Below, piece after piece: positions 17,805 to 24,882 of a stretch of DNA of 43,906 bases. The translations under genes and the position numbers were made by a program. The stretch spans positions 1 through 43,906 of the forward strand of contig DKQK01000020.1 of NCBI GenBank assembly GCA_002471665.1. Reading direction: 5' to 3'. This stretch comes from Gammaproteobacteria bacterium UBA7310. GTDB lineage: Bacteria; Pseudomonadota; Gammaproteobacteria; Pseudomonadales; Ketobacteraceae. The notes under the pieces are model-generated. The model searched no databases. It had not been told where the DNA came from and saw only the letters and a list, made by a program, of their open reading frames with translations. Every line of letters begins with the position of its first letter. Within the stretch, counting starts at the first letter, position 1.

Positions 17805-18260
17805 CTACTGAATAACGGTATCAACCTGCACACTGCGCCCGGCCATTTTCAACTGCACGGGGTAATCCGCGGCCATCCACGAATAGAACCCTTCACGAAA
17901 ATAGTAGACATTGCTGTAACCCCAGTTGGAGGCGAAAAAGCTTGCCATTGCACTGCTGACATTCAAGGGGCTACTGGTATAAAACACAATGGGAGTGGAG
18001 CGGTCGAGTTCTTTGGAAATGTACAGCACCGCAAACTCACTGGCATTGAAGTCAAGGTTCACAGAACCTTCGATATGCCCCAGACTCCATGACTGCGCAT
18101 CCCGAACATCAATGAACACCGCGCCATCATCAAACAACGTTTTGGCCTGAGCCAGGCCCACTGTTCTTGCACCGTTAACGGCCTCCGGCGCTTCTGCCAC
18201 TGCCATTACTGAAGACATCATCAACGCCAGACAACTCACTACTTTCGCAAAACACTTCAT
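17805..18260 (-). CDS. exported rhodanese-fold protein without catalytic Cys
   Basis: A 151-residue protein with a signal peptide (MKCFAKVVSCLALMMSSVMAVAEA) and a single rhodanese domain: VFIDVRDAQSWSLGHIEGSVNLD (about 48-70) and a C-terminal FREGFYSWMAADYP. At the active-site loop, where sulfurtransferases have a cysteine after VFY, this protein reads VFYTSSPLN (T95), and the predicted mature protein has no cysteine. It therefore cannot act as a thiosulfate sulfurtransferase and is probably a binding or structural domain. ATG 18258-18260 is annotated; GTG 18267-18269, three codons earlier, has AGGAG nine bases upstream and is a serious alternative. It has its own promoter and terminator. Confidence 0.82.
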   Translation of the reverse strand: MKCFAKVVSCLALMMSSVMAVAEAPEAVNGARTVGLAQAKTLFDDGAVFIDVRDAQSWSLGHIEGSVNLDFNASEFAVLYISKELDRSTPIVFYTSSPLNVSSAMASFFASNWGYSNVYYFREGFYSWMAADYPVQLKMAGRSVQVDTVIQ

Positions 18261-18348
18261 ACGATACACCCGAACAGGCTCCTGAAAACTCAATTTGAGT
18301 ATAGGTGTGCAGGTGGGGTACGAATGGAATATTTGGCTCTAAGAATTC

Positions 18349-18362
18349 GCGAATCTATTCGC
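18349..18362. repeat. palindrome just after rhodanese promoter
   Basis: GCGAAT-CT-ATTCGC is a 6-base perfect inverted repeat with a 2-base centre. It lies about 6-19 bases after the expected transcript start of the minus-strand promoter at 18375-18404, where a repressor would block initiation or clearance. No known operator is recognised. Confidence 0.45.
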
Positions 18363-18374
18363 AACGCATTGAAT

Positions 18375-18404
18375 TTTATAGAACTATTTTTGGTAAAACG
18401 ACAA
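18375..18404 (-). promoter_or_regulatory. candidate sigma-70 promoter of rhodanese-like gene
   Basis: Minus strand: TTGTCG at 18404-18399 (four of six), an 18-base spacer and TATAAA at 18380-18375 (five of six). It stands in the gap after the DUF2802 gene, so the rhodanese-like gene need not be read from the chemotaxis operon. Confidence 0.5.
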
Positions 18405-18427
18405 AAAACCCGACAATACTAATGCGC

Positions 18428-18835
18428 TTAGTTATTCTTGTTTTTCTGTTTGCTGACAAGCGCCATTAATTTGGCTTCAGAGCGGGAGGGGCCCTCTTCT
18501 TCCTGCTCCGGCGGTTGACGCCCCTGCAGCACGCGGTCCGCCTGACGCCGGAATAACTGTTCGGAATTGTTTTGCGCGATTTCATCCTGACGGTCGAGCG
18601 CCTGGTTAAGGCGTTTCTCTGCACTCATCAAACGCTGCCCCATGCCCACGGAGCCGGAATTAAGAAACTCGATTTTACTCTCCAGGCTTTTCAAGCGGCT
18701 TTCCAACGCCTGCTTCTCCTGTTGCAACAACAGTTGCTGGTGTCTCATCTTTTGTACCTGTAACAACAGCAACACCATTCCCAGTGTCAACAGACACGCA
18801 ATAAAAACACCTATCCAGAATTGGTCTATGTACAT
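18428..18835 (-). CDS. DUF2802 family protein at end of chemotaxis operon
   Basis: A 135-residue protein with one N-terminal membrane segment (about residues 7-25), a coiled coil (about 27-60), and the GSVGMGQRLMSAEKRLNQALDRQ stretch typical of DUF2802. A homologue stands next to cheW in Pseudomonas che clusters. The C-terminal tail is polar, with a helix (RSEAKLMALV). It begins 11 bases after cheW ends, so it belongs to the same transcript. Its role is unknown; a membrane-linked helper of polar chemotaxis or flagella is inferred from conserved position only. Confidence 0.8.
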   Translation of the reverse strand: MYIDQFWIGVFIACLLTLGMVLLLLQVQKMRHQQLLLQQEKQALESRLKSLESKIEFLNSGSVGMGQRLMSAEKRLNQALDRQDEIAQNNSEQLFRRQADRVLQGRQPPEQEEEGPSRSEAKLMALVSKQKNKNN

Positions 18836-18846
18836 AGCCGCCCCAC

Positions 18847-19329
18847 TTAGAATCCCATTGCCATATCGACATCACCACTGGCCGTTTCGATCATGCGTTC
18901 CAGATCGATCAGAATCAGTAATTCATTGTGCTTATTGCATACACCCATAATAAACTTCGAGGTCTCTTCGTTACCCACATTGGGTGCTTTTTCAATCTCG
19001 GATTCATTCAGGTAAGTCACCTCGGCAACGCTGTCCACCAGCATGCCGATAACCTGCTTATCCACTTCCACAATCACAATCCGGGTGTTGTTATCAATCT
19101 CACCCGGATTAAGCCCAAACCGGGTTCGGGTATCGATGACGGTCACCACGTTACCACGCAGGTTGATGATACCCAGTACATAATAGGGTGCCCCGGGCAC
19201 AGGGGTAATTTCGGTGTAACGCAGCACTTCACGTATCTGCATGACGTTCACACCGTAAATTTCATCACCCAGACGAAACGTACCCCATTGTGTGACCTGA
19301 TCGTCGGAGGTAGCCTCATTTCTGGCCAT
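18847..19329 (-). CDS. cheW: chemotaxis adaptor CheW (first copy)
   Basis: Couples CheA to chemoreceptors in the signalling array. The 160-residue protein shows the standard CheW fold: FRLGDEIYGVNVMQIREVL, PVPGAPYYVLGIINLRGNVVTVID and MLVDSVAEV. I chose ATG 19327-19329, with AGGAG nine bases upstream; six further codons upstream are in frame but unneeded. It is followed closely by the DUF2802 gene and preceded, after 92 bases, by a close paralogue of the same length. Which of the two is the main CheW cannot be told. Confidence 0.95.
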   Translation of the reverse strand: MARNEATSDDQVTQWGTFRLGDEIYGVNVMQIREVLRYTEITPVPGAPYYVLGIINLRGNVVTVIDTRTRFGLNPGEIDNNTRIVIVEVDKQVIGMLVDSVAEVTYLNESEIEKAPNVGNEETSKFIMGVCNKHNELLILIDLERMIETASGDVDMAMGF

Positions 19330-19421
19330 AGTGAAACACTCCTGCAATGTTCTCTGGTGTCAAAATCTCACCGCATGGGCTGTTTCAGTAATGAATGCAG
19401 CTCGCATGCCAATAATTTGGA

Positions 19422-19904
19422 TTAAAGGCCTTCCAATTCGGCCCATTCATCTTCCGTCAGCAATTTATCCAACTCCAGCAGGATCAATAATTCGCCGTCC
19501 TTGTGACAGACACCCTGAATGTAACGGGCACTTTCGTCGTTACCCACATTGGGTGAAGTATCAATTTCAGATTGCCGCAGATAAACCACCTCTGCCACGC
19601 TGTCCACCAGAATGCCAATCACATGTCCATTGGCCTCGATGATTACAATGCGCGTGTTGTCGTTTGTCTCGCCCCGAGGCAGGCCAAACCGCAGCCGCGT
19701 ATCAATGACGGTTACCACATTGCCGCGCAAGTTGATGATGCCCAGCACATGGTAAGAACCACCAGGTACCGGAGCAATTTCGGTATAACGCAGGACTTCC
19801 TGTACCTGCATCACATTGATGCCGTAGGTTTCCCCGGCGAGCCGGAAGGTGACCCATTGAATAACCGGATCGTCGCTGGAACGGGATTGAGCTGTATTCG
19901 CCAT
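19422..19904 (-). CDS. chemotaxis adaptor CheW (second, tandem copy)
   Basis: A 160-residue CheW-domain protein very similar to its neighbour: both share QW.TFRL, EVLRYTEI.PVPG, VLGIINLRGNVVTVIDTR and PNVGN. Differences gather in surface loops and the C-terminal helix (ELDKLLTEDEWAELEGL). I chose ATG 19902-19904 (MANTAQ); a GTG at 19938-19940 would add 12 residues, and neither has a clear ribosome site. An A/T-rich stretch at 19945-19970 precedes it. It probably arose by tandem duplication and may have a specialised partner. Confidence 0.9.
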   Translation of the reverse strand: MANTAQSRSSDDPVIQWVTFRLAGETYGINVMQVQEVLRYTEIAPVPGGSYHVLGIINLRGNVVTVIDTRLRFGLPRGETNDNTRIVIIEANGHVIGILVDSVAEVVYLRQSEIDTSPNVGNDESARYIQGVCHKDGELLILLELDKLLTEDEWAELEGL

Positions 19905-20022
19905 AATGGGTGATACTCGATTTGGTGGCAGTTTGGCCACTTTAACTGGTTGTTTTATAACTATAGATCAGGGGCGAAACTGCGCCAGTTTTTACCGCGC
20001 AGGGATGGTGACAGAACCGGGG

Positions 20023-21078
20023 TCAGAGGGCACGTTCTGCCTGGGCAATGATTGCCTGAAAGCCATCAGTATCCACCAGGGAACACATGTGTTCGAGCAC
20101 AGTGCCGGCAAGCCAGGGGCGCGTGCCACGCTGGGTGCGCCACTTGACCTGCTCCGGCTCCAGGGTAATCGACTGTTCCACCCCGTGGCAGGCCAATCCC
20201 CAGTCATAACCGTGTATGGTAATAACGTAGGCGAGCGTCTCCCGGCTGGCAGGATCGTGACGCTCCGGCATCACACACAGACCGGTGTCCAGGACCTTTA
20301 TATTACCGGACTTGGGGGTTTGCAAAATTCCGATAAACCAATCGTACTGACCCGGCAAGGCGTTGAATCGGCGATCGATTTGATGAATGGAGCCCAACGT
20401 TATGAGGGGTACCGCCAACTTCAGGCCACCGACATTAAAGATTAAACACTCGAAACGGGATTGGGCCCAATTGGGGCGACCGTTTTCACACCAACGATTC
20501 TCGGGCTCTGGTTCTGGCTCCGGTGATGGTGTCGCTGCATTCGCCTCGCGATCCGGCGTAGCCGGTGGTTCCGCTGGCAGAACCGCAGCAGAGGGTGCAA
20601 CCTCCTCCTTCACAGGGGCATCCGGCACTGTATCGGGCGCCGATGGTGTAAGTGATCGGCTCAGGTCGGGGGCTTGCTCGGCGGGCTCTTCAAAAAAGTT
20701 TAACAAAGATTCGCTCAGCAAAGCGGGACGGTCCATGAGTGAATAAGGTTTGGACTTGTCTGGTTCAGGCGCTTGCGGATTCGATCCGGGCCTGGACCGA
20801 CTGGGCAAATCAGTTGATTTTTTCGCGACGCTGGGGAGCGCTGGCTCCTGTTTCGTGGATTCACGCTTGGTGATTTCAGAATTGCCGGTTTCAGAACTGG
20901 CGGCTTCACGATTGGCAAAGTCAAAATGCGCTACGTTATCGGGAATACCTCTGGAACCCCGGGAAGCTTCAGACACAAGCCCTTCTGCCGCCGGGTCATG
21001 GAGCATCTCATCCAGATAATCGTAGATCGCTCGGTCCACATCATTGACCGATTGATCATGGTGCTTTTTGTCGTTCAT
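20023..21078 (-). CDS. parP: ParP-like protein with C-terminal CheW-like domain
   Basis: A 351-residue protein with an N-terminal helical segment (DRAIYDYLDEMLHD), a long proline/glutamate/serine-rich linker, and a CheW-like domain from about residue 210 (FECLIFNVGGLKLAVPLITLG...) to the end. This matches ParP, which in Vibrio joins CheA arrays to the polar ParC through its CheW-like array-integration domain. It directly follows a ParA-type ATPase and lies in the same operon as cheA and cheW, as parC-parP do. ATG 21076-21078 was chosen because the next upstream Met lies inside parC and adds residues with no domain. The linker is unlikely to be well conserved. Confidence 0.85.
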   Translation of the reverse strand: MNDKKHHDQSVNDVDRAIYDYLDEMLHDPAAEGLVSEASRGSRGIPDNVAHFDFANREAASSETGNSEITKRESTKQEPALPSVAKKSTDLPSRSRPGSNPQAPEPDKSKPYSLMDRPALLSESLLNFFEEPAEQAPDLSRSLTPSAPDTVPDAPVKEEVAPSAAVLPAEPPATPDREANAATPSPEPEPEPENRWCENGRPNWAQSRFECLIFNVGGLKLAVPLITLGSIHQIDRRFNALPGQYDWFIGILQTPKSGNIKVLDTGLCVMPERHDPASRETLAYVITIHGYDWGLACHGVEQSITLEPEQVKWRTQRGTRPWLAGTVLEHMCSLVDTDGFQAIIAQAERAL

Positions 21079-21121
21079 ATACTTCGCTACTGCTGCGACG
21101 GGGCAGCCAGGCCAAACCCGG

Positions 21122-21925
21122 TTAGGAGCTAACCTGATGTCTGACGGTGGCATCCGGTGCATGGCTTATAAGATATTTTAGCAGAGAGGCGTATGCCGCT
21201 ACGCCGCGAGAGGCAGGATCATGAATATTTGGGGGCTGGCCCGCCCGACTGGCGTCCCTGAAGCGGGTGTCCACGGGAATCGCAGACGGCCAAATGTGGC
21301 CGTCATAAGTTTGACGCAGCACTCGCAAGCTGCCTACCGAAGCCTGTGTGCGTCGATCAAACATGGTGGGCACCACCAGGTACGGCAATGCCCTACGCTG
21401 GGATTTCATCACCATCTGCAAAGTTCGCATCATTCGCTCCAGGCCTTTGATGGCCAGAAACTCTGTTTGAACCGGTAACAACAGCTGCTGACAGGCCGCC
21501 AGGGCGTTAATTAACAACACCCCCAGAATCGGAGGCGTATCCATCAGCACATAATCATAATCCTCCCACAAACAGGCCAGGGTCTTGGACACCACCAACC
21601 CTGCCCCACCCTGACTGACTGCCTGCCGTTCCAGCATGGCCAGGGAAGTGGAAGCAGGCAGGAAATCCAAACGCTCGTATCCGCTATTCAGGATCAGTTG
21701 CGCCGGCAAATGCGCAGGCACATCGCCTTTGTGCTGGAACAACTGATAAACCGACTGCTCCATTTCATCGGGATTGTGTTGGAAATAACTGGTTAACGAA
21801 CCATGGGGATCCAGATCAACCATCAACACCCGCTGTCCCTGCTGTGCCAACAAACCACCCAGGCCGACCACTGTAGTGGTCTTGCCCACACCACCTTTTT
21901 GATTTGCCACCGCCCAAATCTTCAC
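21122..21925 (-). CDS. parC: ParA-family ATPase ParC (polar chemotaxis placement)
   Basis: A 267-residue ATPase of the ParA/MinD type. Deviant Walker A KGGVGKTTT (residues 10-18, with the signature K10), Walker A' VDLDPHGSLT (37-46) and Walker B VLMDTPPILG are seen. It sits between motD and the ParP-like gene, the position of ParC in vibrios and its homologue in pseudomonads, so it most likely localises chemoreceptor arrays at the pole and not the chromosome. It differs clearly from FleN, the other MinD-like ATPase of the window. The ATG is ten bases after motD. Confidence 0.93.
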   Translation of the reverse strand: MKIWAVANQKGGVGKTTTVVGLGGLLAQQGQRVLMVDLDPHGSLTSYFQHNPDEMEQSVYQLFQHKGDVPAHLPAQLILNSGYERLDFLPASTSLAMLERQAVSQGGAGLVVSKTLACLWEDYDYVLMDTPPILGVLLINALAACQQLLLPVQTEFLAIKGLERMMRTLQMVMKSQRRALPYLVVPTMFDRRTQASVGSLRVLRQTYDGHIWPSAIPVDTRFRDASRAGQPPNIHDPASRGVAAYASLLKYLISHAPDATVRHQVSS

Positions 21926-21934
21926 GTGTCTGCC

Positions 21935-22939
21935 CTATTTATCCTGTTGCGTGTCTTGCTGGCTGTCTTGCTCTGCGTCTGCGGAAAACAACAGTCCGCC
22001 ATCCTGCAATCGAATAATGCGCAGAGGAACCTCAGCTTCATCACGCTGGCGCCGATCAAGCGGCGCGTTACTGCCCGTACCCATCTTGTAATCCGGTGCG
22101 GTTTCGGCACTCACCTTGCTTTCGGCTGCCGTCTCGGACTTTGATATCACCAGCGCAATTCGACGATTACGGGAACGCCCCTCTTCATTATCGTTATCGG
22201 CCACCGGATGATGTTCTCCATAGCCAACGGCCGCTAATTGTGCCGGATTGATGCCACGCTGTTCGAAATAACGGACAACACTGGCAGCACGGGCAGCGGA
22301 CAACTCCCAATTTGACGGAAATTGCCGGGTTTCAATGGGTACGTTATCGGTATAGCCTTCAACATGAATGGGGTTAGGCTTGTCCCGTAGGATGTCACTG
22401 ACCGTGGACAGAACACTCTTTGCCGGATCTGACAGCGTTGCGCTGCCACTGGGATAGAGTACACTGGCTTTGATGTTGACTTCGATCCATTCGTCGTTGC
22501 CACGAATCTCCACTTCATTACTGTCGATTTGCTGTTGCAGTTTGGTGGCCAGTTGTTCGGTTATTTTGGATAAATGATCGACTTCGTTATCCCGCATTTC
22601 GCCCTGTCGGGCCGCGCGGTTTTCTACATCATCAAACAGTCCTTCAACACTGAATTTATAGTCATCCTTGCTTGGATAGTCTCCGGGAACCGGCAGCTTG
22701 ATTAACTGATCGTTACTTTTGCGCACATCCTTATCACCTACCGTCAAAGGATCGAACGTTTTAGGCTGCGCATTGAAGACACTGACCAGGGAATCCGACA
22801 GAACTTTATACTTGCCCTCGTTGACCGACGAGATGGAATACATAACCACAAAAAACGCGAACAGCAGGGTAATGAAGTCAGCGTAGGAGATGACCCAACG
22901 CTCATGATTTTCATGTTCCTCCACTTGTCTTCGACGCAT
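21935..22939 (-). CDS. motD: flagellar stator protein MotD (MotB-like)
   Basis: Stator subunit that anchors the motor to peptidoglycan and carries the ion channel aspartate. The 334-residue protein has one membrane segment (about 16-38) beginning YADFITLLFAFF, with the channel aspartate at D21, a charged linker, and an OmpA/MotB peptidoglycan-binding domain at about 160-265 (VEGYTDNVPIE, NWELSAARAASVVRYF, GYGEHHPVADN). The C-terminal tail is low in complexity. Paired with motC 12 bases upstream. Whether protons or sodium drive it cannot be read safely. Confidence 0.95.
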   Translation of the reverse strand: MRRRQVEEHENHERWVISYADFITLLFAFFVVMYSISSVNEGKYKVLSDSLVSVFNAQPKTFDPLTVGDKDVRKSNDQLIKLPVPGDYPSKDDYKFSVEGLFDDVENRAARQGEMRDNEVDHLSKITEQLATKLQQQIDSNEVEIRGNDEWIEVNIKASVLYPSGSATLSDPAKSVLSTVSDILRDKPNPIHVEGYTDNVPIETRQFPSNWELSAARAASVVRYFEQRGINPAQLAAVGYGEHHPVADNDNEEGRSRNRRIALVISKSETAAESKVSAETAPDYKMGTGSNAPLDRRQRDEAEVPLRIIRLQDGGLLFSADAEQDSQQDTQQDK

Positions 22940-22951
22940 ATGCCCTCCGGA

Positions 22952-23695
22952 CTACTTGTCCAGATAACCTTCGAGTTTCATCTCGATGGTGCGCGGGTTC
23001 TCACCGTCGGCAATGGCAATCAGCCCTTCTATAATCATTTCCCGTTGACTGCTTTGCGCTTTGATGGTGGATTTGAGTTTGGCTGCAATGGGCAGAAAAA
23101 CGAGGTTCGCCACCCCCACCCCATAGATGGTGGCAACAAACGCCGTTGCAATACCGGCCCCCAGCTTACTGGGATCGGCCAGGTTTCCCATAACGTGGAT
23201 CAAGCCCATCACCGCACCGATGATACCGATAGTGGGAGAGTAACCACCCATGGCTTCAAACACTTTAGCCGCCTGCAGATCTTTGTCCTCCTGGGTAACC
23301 AATTCCACTTCCAGGATATTACGAATTGATTCAGGTTCACCACCATCCACCAGTAACTGTAGGCCCTTGCGGGAGAAACTGTCTGCTTCATTCTCCGTGA
23401 TCGCCTCGAGCCCCAGCAATCCTTCTTTGCGTGCCGTTAGGCTCCATTGGATAACGCGGTCAATTTTTTCTTTCATATCAACCACCGGGGGAAAGAATAC
23501 CCAGCGCGATACCGTGAAGGAGTGCTTGAAGATGGACATGGGTGTCTGCAGCATCGCCGCCCCCAGCGTACCGCCTATCACGATCACCGCAGCCGGCCCA
23601 TTCGCCAGGCCCGATAAATGTCCACCTTCCATCGCATTACCGCCCACAATGGCAATCATACCGATTAGAAGGCCGAGGAAACTTAAGATATCCAT
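22952..23695 (-). CDS. motC: flagellar stator protein MotC (MotA-like)
   Basis: Stator partner of MotD, 247 residues with four membrane segments (about 1-22, 33-53, 148-170 and 180-205) and a large cytoplasmic loop that pushes on the rotor protein FliG. Typical MotA/PomA features are EGGHLSGLANGPAAVIVIGGTLGA near the start and the conserved proline-glycine regions GGYSPTIGIIGAVMGLIHVM. It follows cheB by four bases. The motCD pair inside the che operon is the pseudomonad arrangement; a second pair (motAB) would be elsewhere. Confidence 0.95.
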   Translation of the reverse strand: MDILSFLGLLIGMIAIVGGNAMEGGHLSGLANGPAAVIVIGGTLGAAMLQTPMSIFKHSFTVSRWVFFPPVVDMKEKIDRVIQWSLTARKEGLLGLEAITENEADSFSRKGLQLLVDGGEPESIRNILEVELVTQEDKDLQAAKVFEAMGGYSPTIGIIGAVMGLIHVMGNLADPSKLGAGIATAFVATIYGVGVANLVFLPIAAKLKSTIKAQSSQREMIIEGLIAIADGENPRTIEMKLEGYLDK

Positions 23696-23699
23696 AGTA

Positions 23700-24851
23700 T
23701 CAGTGCAGCTCGCCCAGAATTGATCCTACGTCTTTAATATCGATAACCGCATCGGATAAACCAGCGGATTCCACTGCCATGGGCATTCCGTAAACCACAC
23801 AACTCTGCTCGTTCTGGGTCCAGACTGTCGCACCATTGCGCTTCAGTAATTTACACCCTTCACGACCATCACTGCCCATGCCAGTCAACACCAATGCAAG
23901 AACCTTGCCTCTTATTGTGCGGGCAACTGAGCCAAAGGTAATATCGACGCTGGGTCGATACTGAATACGATCATTACCATCAATAATGGAGACAGATTGG
24001 CCATTTCCATCCATCAGCATTTGTTTGCCGCCCGGTGCCAGCAACGCCGTACCGGGTCGAATTGCGTCGTTATCCACAGCTTCTTTCACGTTGATCTTGC
24101 ATAAGCGGTTTAATCTTTCCGCAAAAGCGGAAGTAAATGTCCCCGGCATATGTTGCACCAGCAAAATTGGCAATGGAAAACTGTCCGGCAACGACGTCAA
24201 AATATTCTGCAAGGCGACCGGCCCGCCGGTGGATGCCCCAATCAATACAATGCGCGGCCGATCCCCCTGCAGCGTATCCAACGGCGATTTATGGCTACGG
24301 GAGGCCCGGGCTTTGGGCTGTACTGGGCGTTGTTCTCCACGTTGCGTACTGGGTGCCGGCGCTCCTCGGGTGGGTGTCGTCTTAGGGGATGCTTTGGGCG
24401 TTGCAATCGGTTCCCTGGCCACAGTGGCAGCCGAAGAGCGTCGTACAAATGCCCCACGCCGGGATAGGGCAATGACTCGATCCTGCAACAGCTTGGCGCT
24501 GTCACCGGGATCGCCGGACATGGATTCAAAACTCTTGGGCAGATAATCCAGTGCGCCGGCTTCCAGTGCGTCCAAAGTAACGCGCGCACCTTCGTAACTG
24601 AGTGAAGAAAACATCAAAATGGGCGTGGGTTGTTCCGCCATAATCATACGCACGGCAGAAATACCATCAAGTAACGGCATTTCATAATCCATGGTAATGA
24701 CATCAGGCTTGAGCTCTTTTGCTTTTTCAACAGCCACCTTGCCGTTGTCCGCAAACCCAATCACTTTCAGATCAGGATTTTTTTCCAGAATATCTTTTAT
24801 TCTTCTGCGGAAAAATGCGGAGTCGTCTACGACAAGCACGTTGGTTGGCAT
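23700..24851 (-). CDS. cheB: chemotaxis glutamate methylesterase CheB
   Basis: Response-regulator enzyme that removes methyl groups from chemoreceptors for adaptation. The 383-residue protein has a receiver domain (residues 3-120, acidic pair D9-D10, phosphorylation site D55 in ITMDYEMP), a proline- and serine-rich linker to about 190, and the methylesterase domain with catalytic Ser in GASTGGP (S207), His in VQHMP (H234) and Asp in GMGSDGREG (near 330). It follows cheA by 31 bases. The partner methyltransferase CheR is not in the window. Confidence 0.96.
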   Translation of the reverse strand: MPTNVLVVDDSAFFRRRIKDILEKNPDLKVIGFADNGKVAVEKAKELKPDVITMDYEMPLLDGISAVRMIMAEQPTPILMFSSLSYEGARVTLDALEAGALDYLPKSFESMSGDPGDSAKLLQDRVIALSRRGAFVRRSSAATVAREPIATPKASPKTTPTRGAPAPSTQRGEQRPVQPKARASRSHKSPLDTLQGDRPRIVLIGASTGGPVALQNILTSLPDSFPLPILLVQHMPGTFTSAFAERLNRLCKINVKEAVDNDAIRPGTALLAPGGKQMLMDGNGQSVSIIDGNDRIQYRPSVDITFGSVARTIRGKVLALVLTGMGSDGREGCKLLKRNGATVWTQNEQSCVVYGMPMAVESAGLSDAVIDIKDVGSILGELH

Positions 24852-24882
24852 TCAACATCTCCGAAACGGCAACGCCGTGCAA

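Noticed and set aside
19976..19992. Small stem AAACTG-CGC-CAGTTT after parP
   Set aside because: Six-base AT-rich stem with three-base loop and no T-run in the minus direction; too weak to call.
21122..21925. Chromosome-partition ParA
   Set aside because: No parB or parS follows; the neighbours are motD and a CheW-domain ParP-like gene, so the chemotaxis ParC role is favoured.
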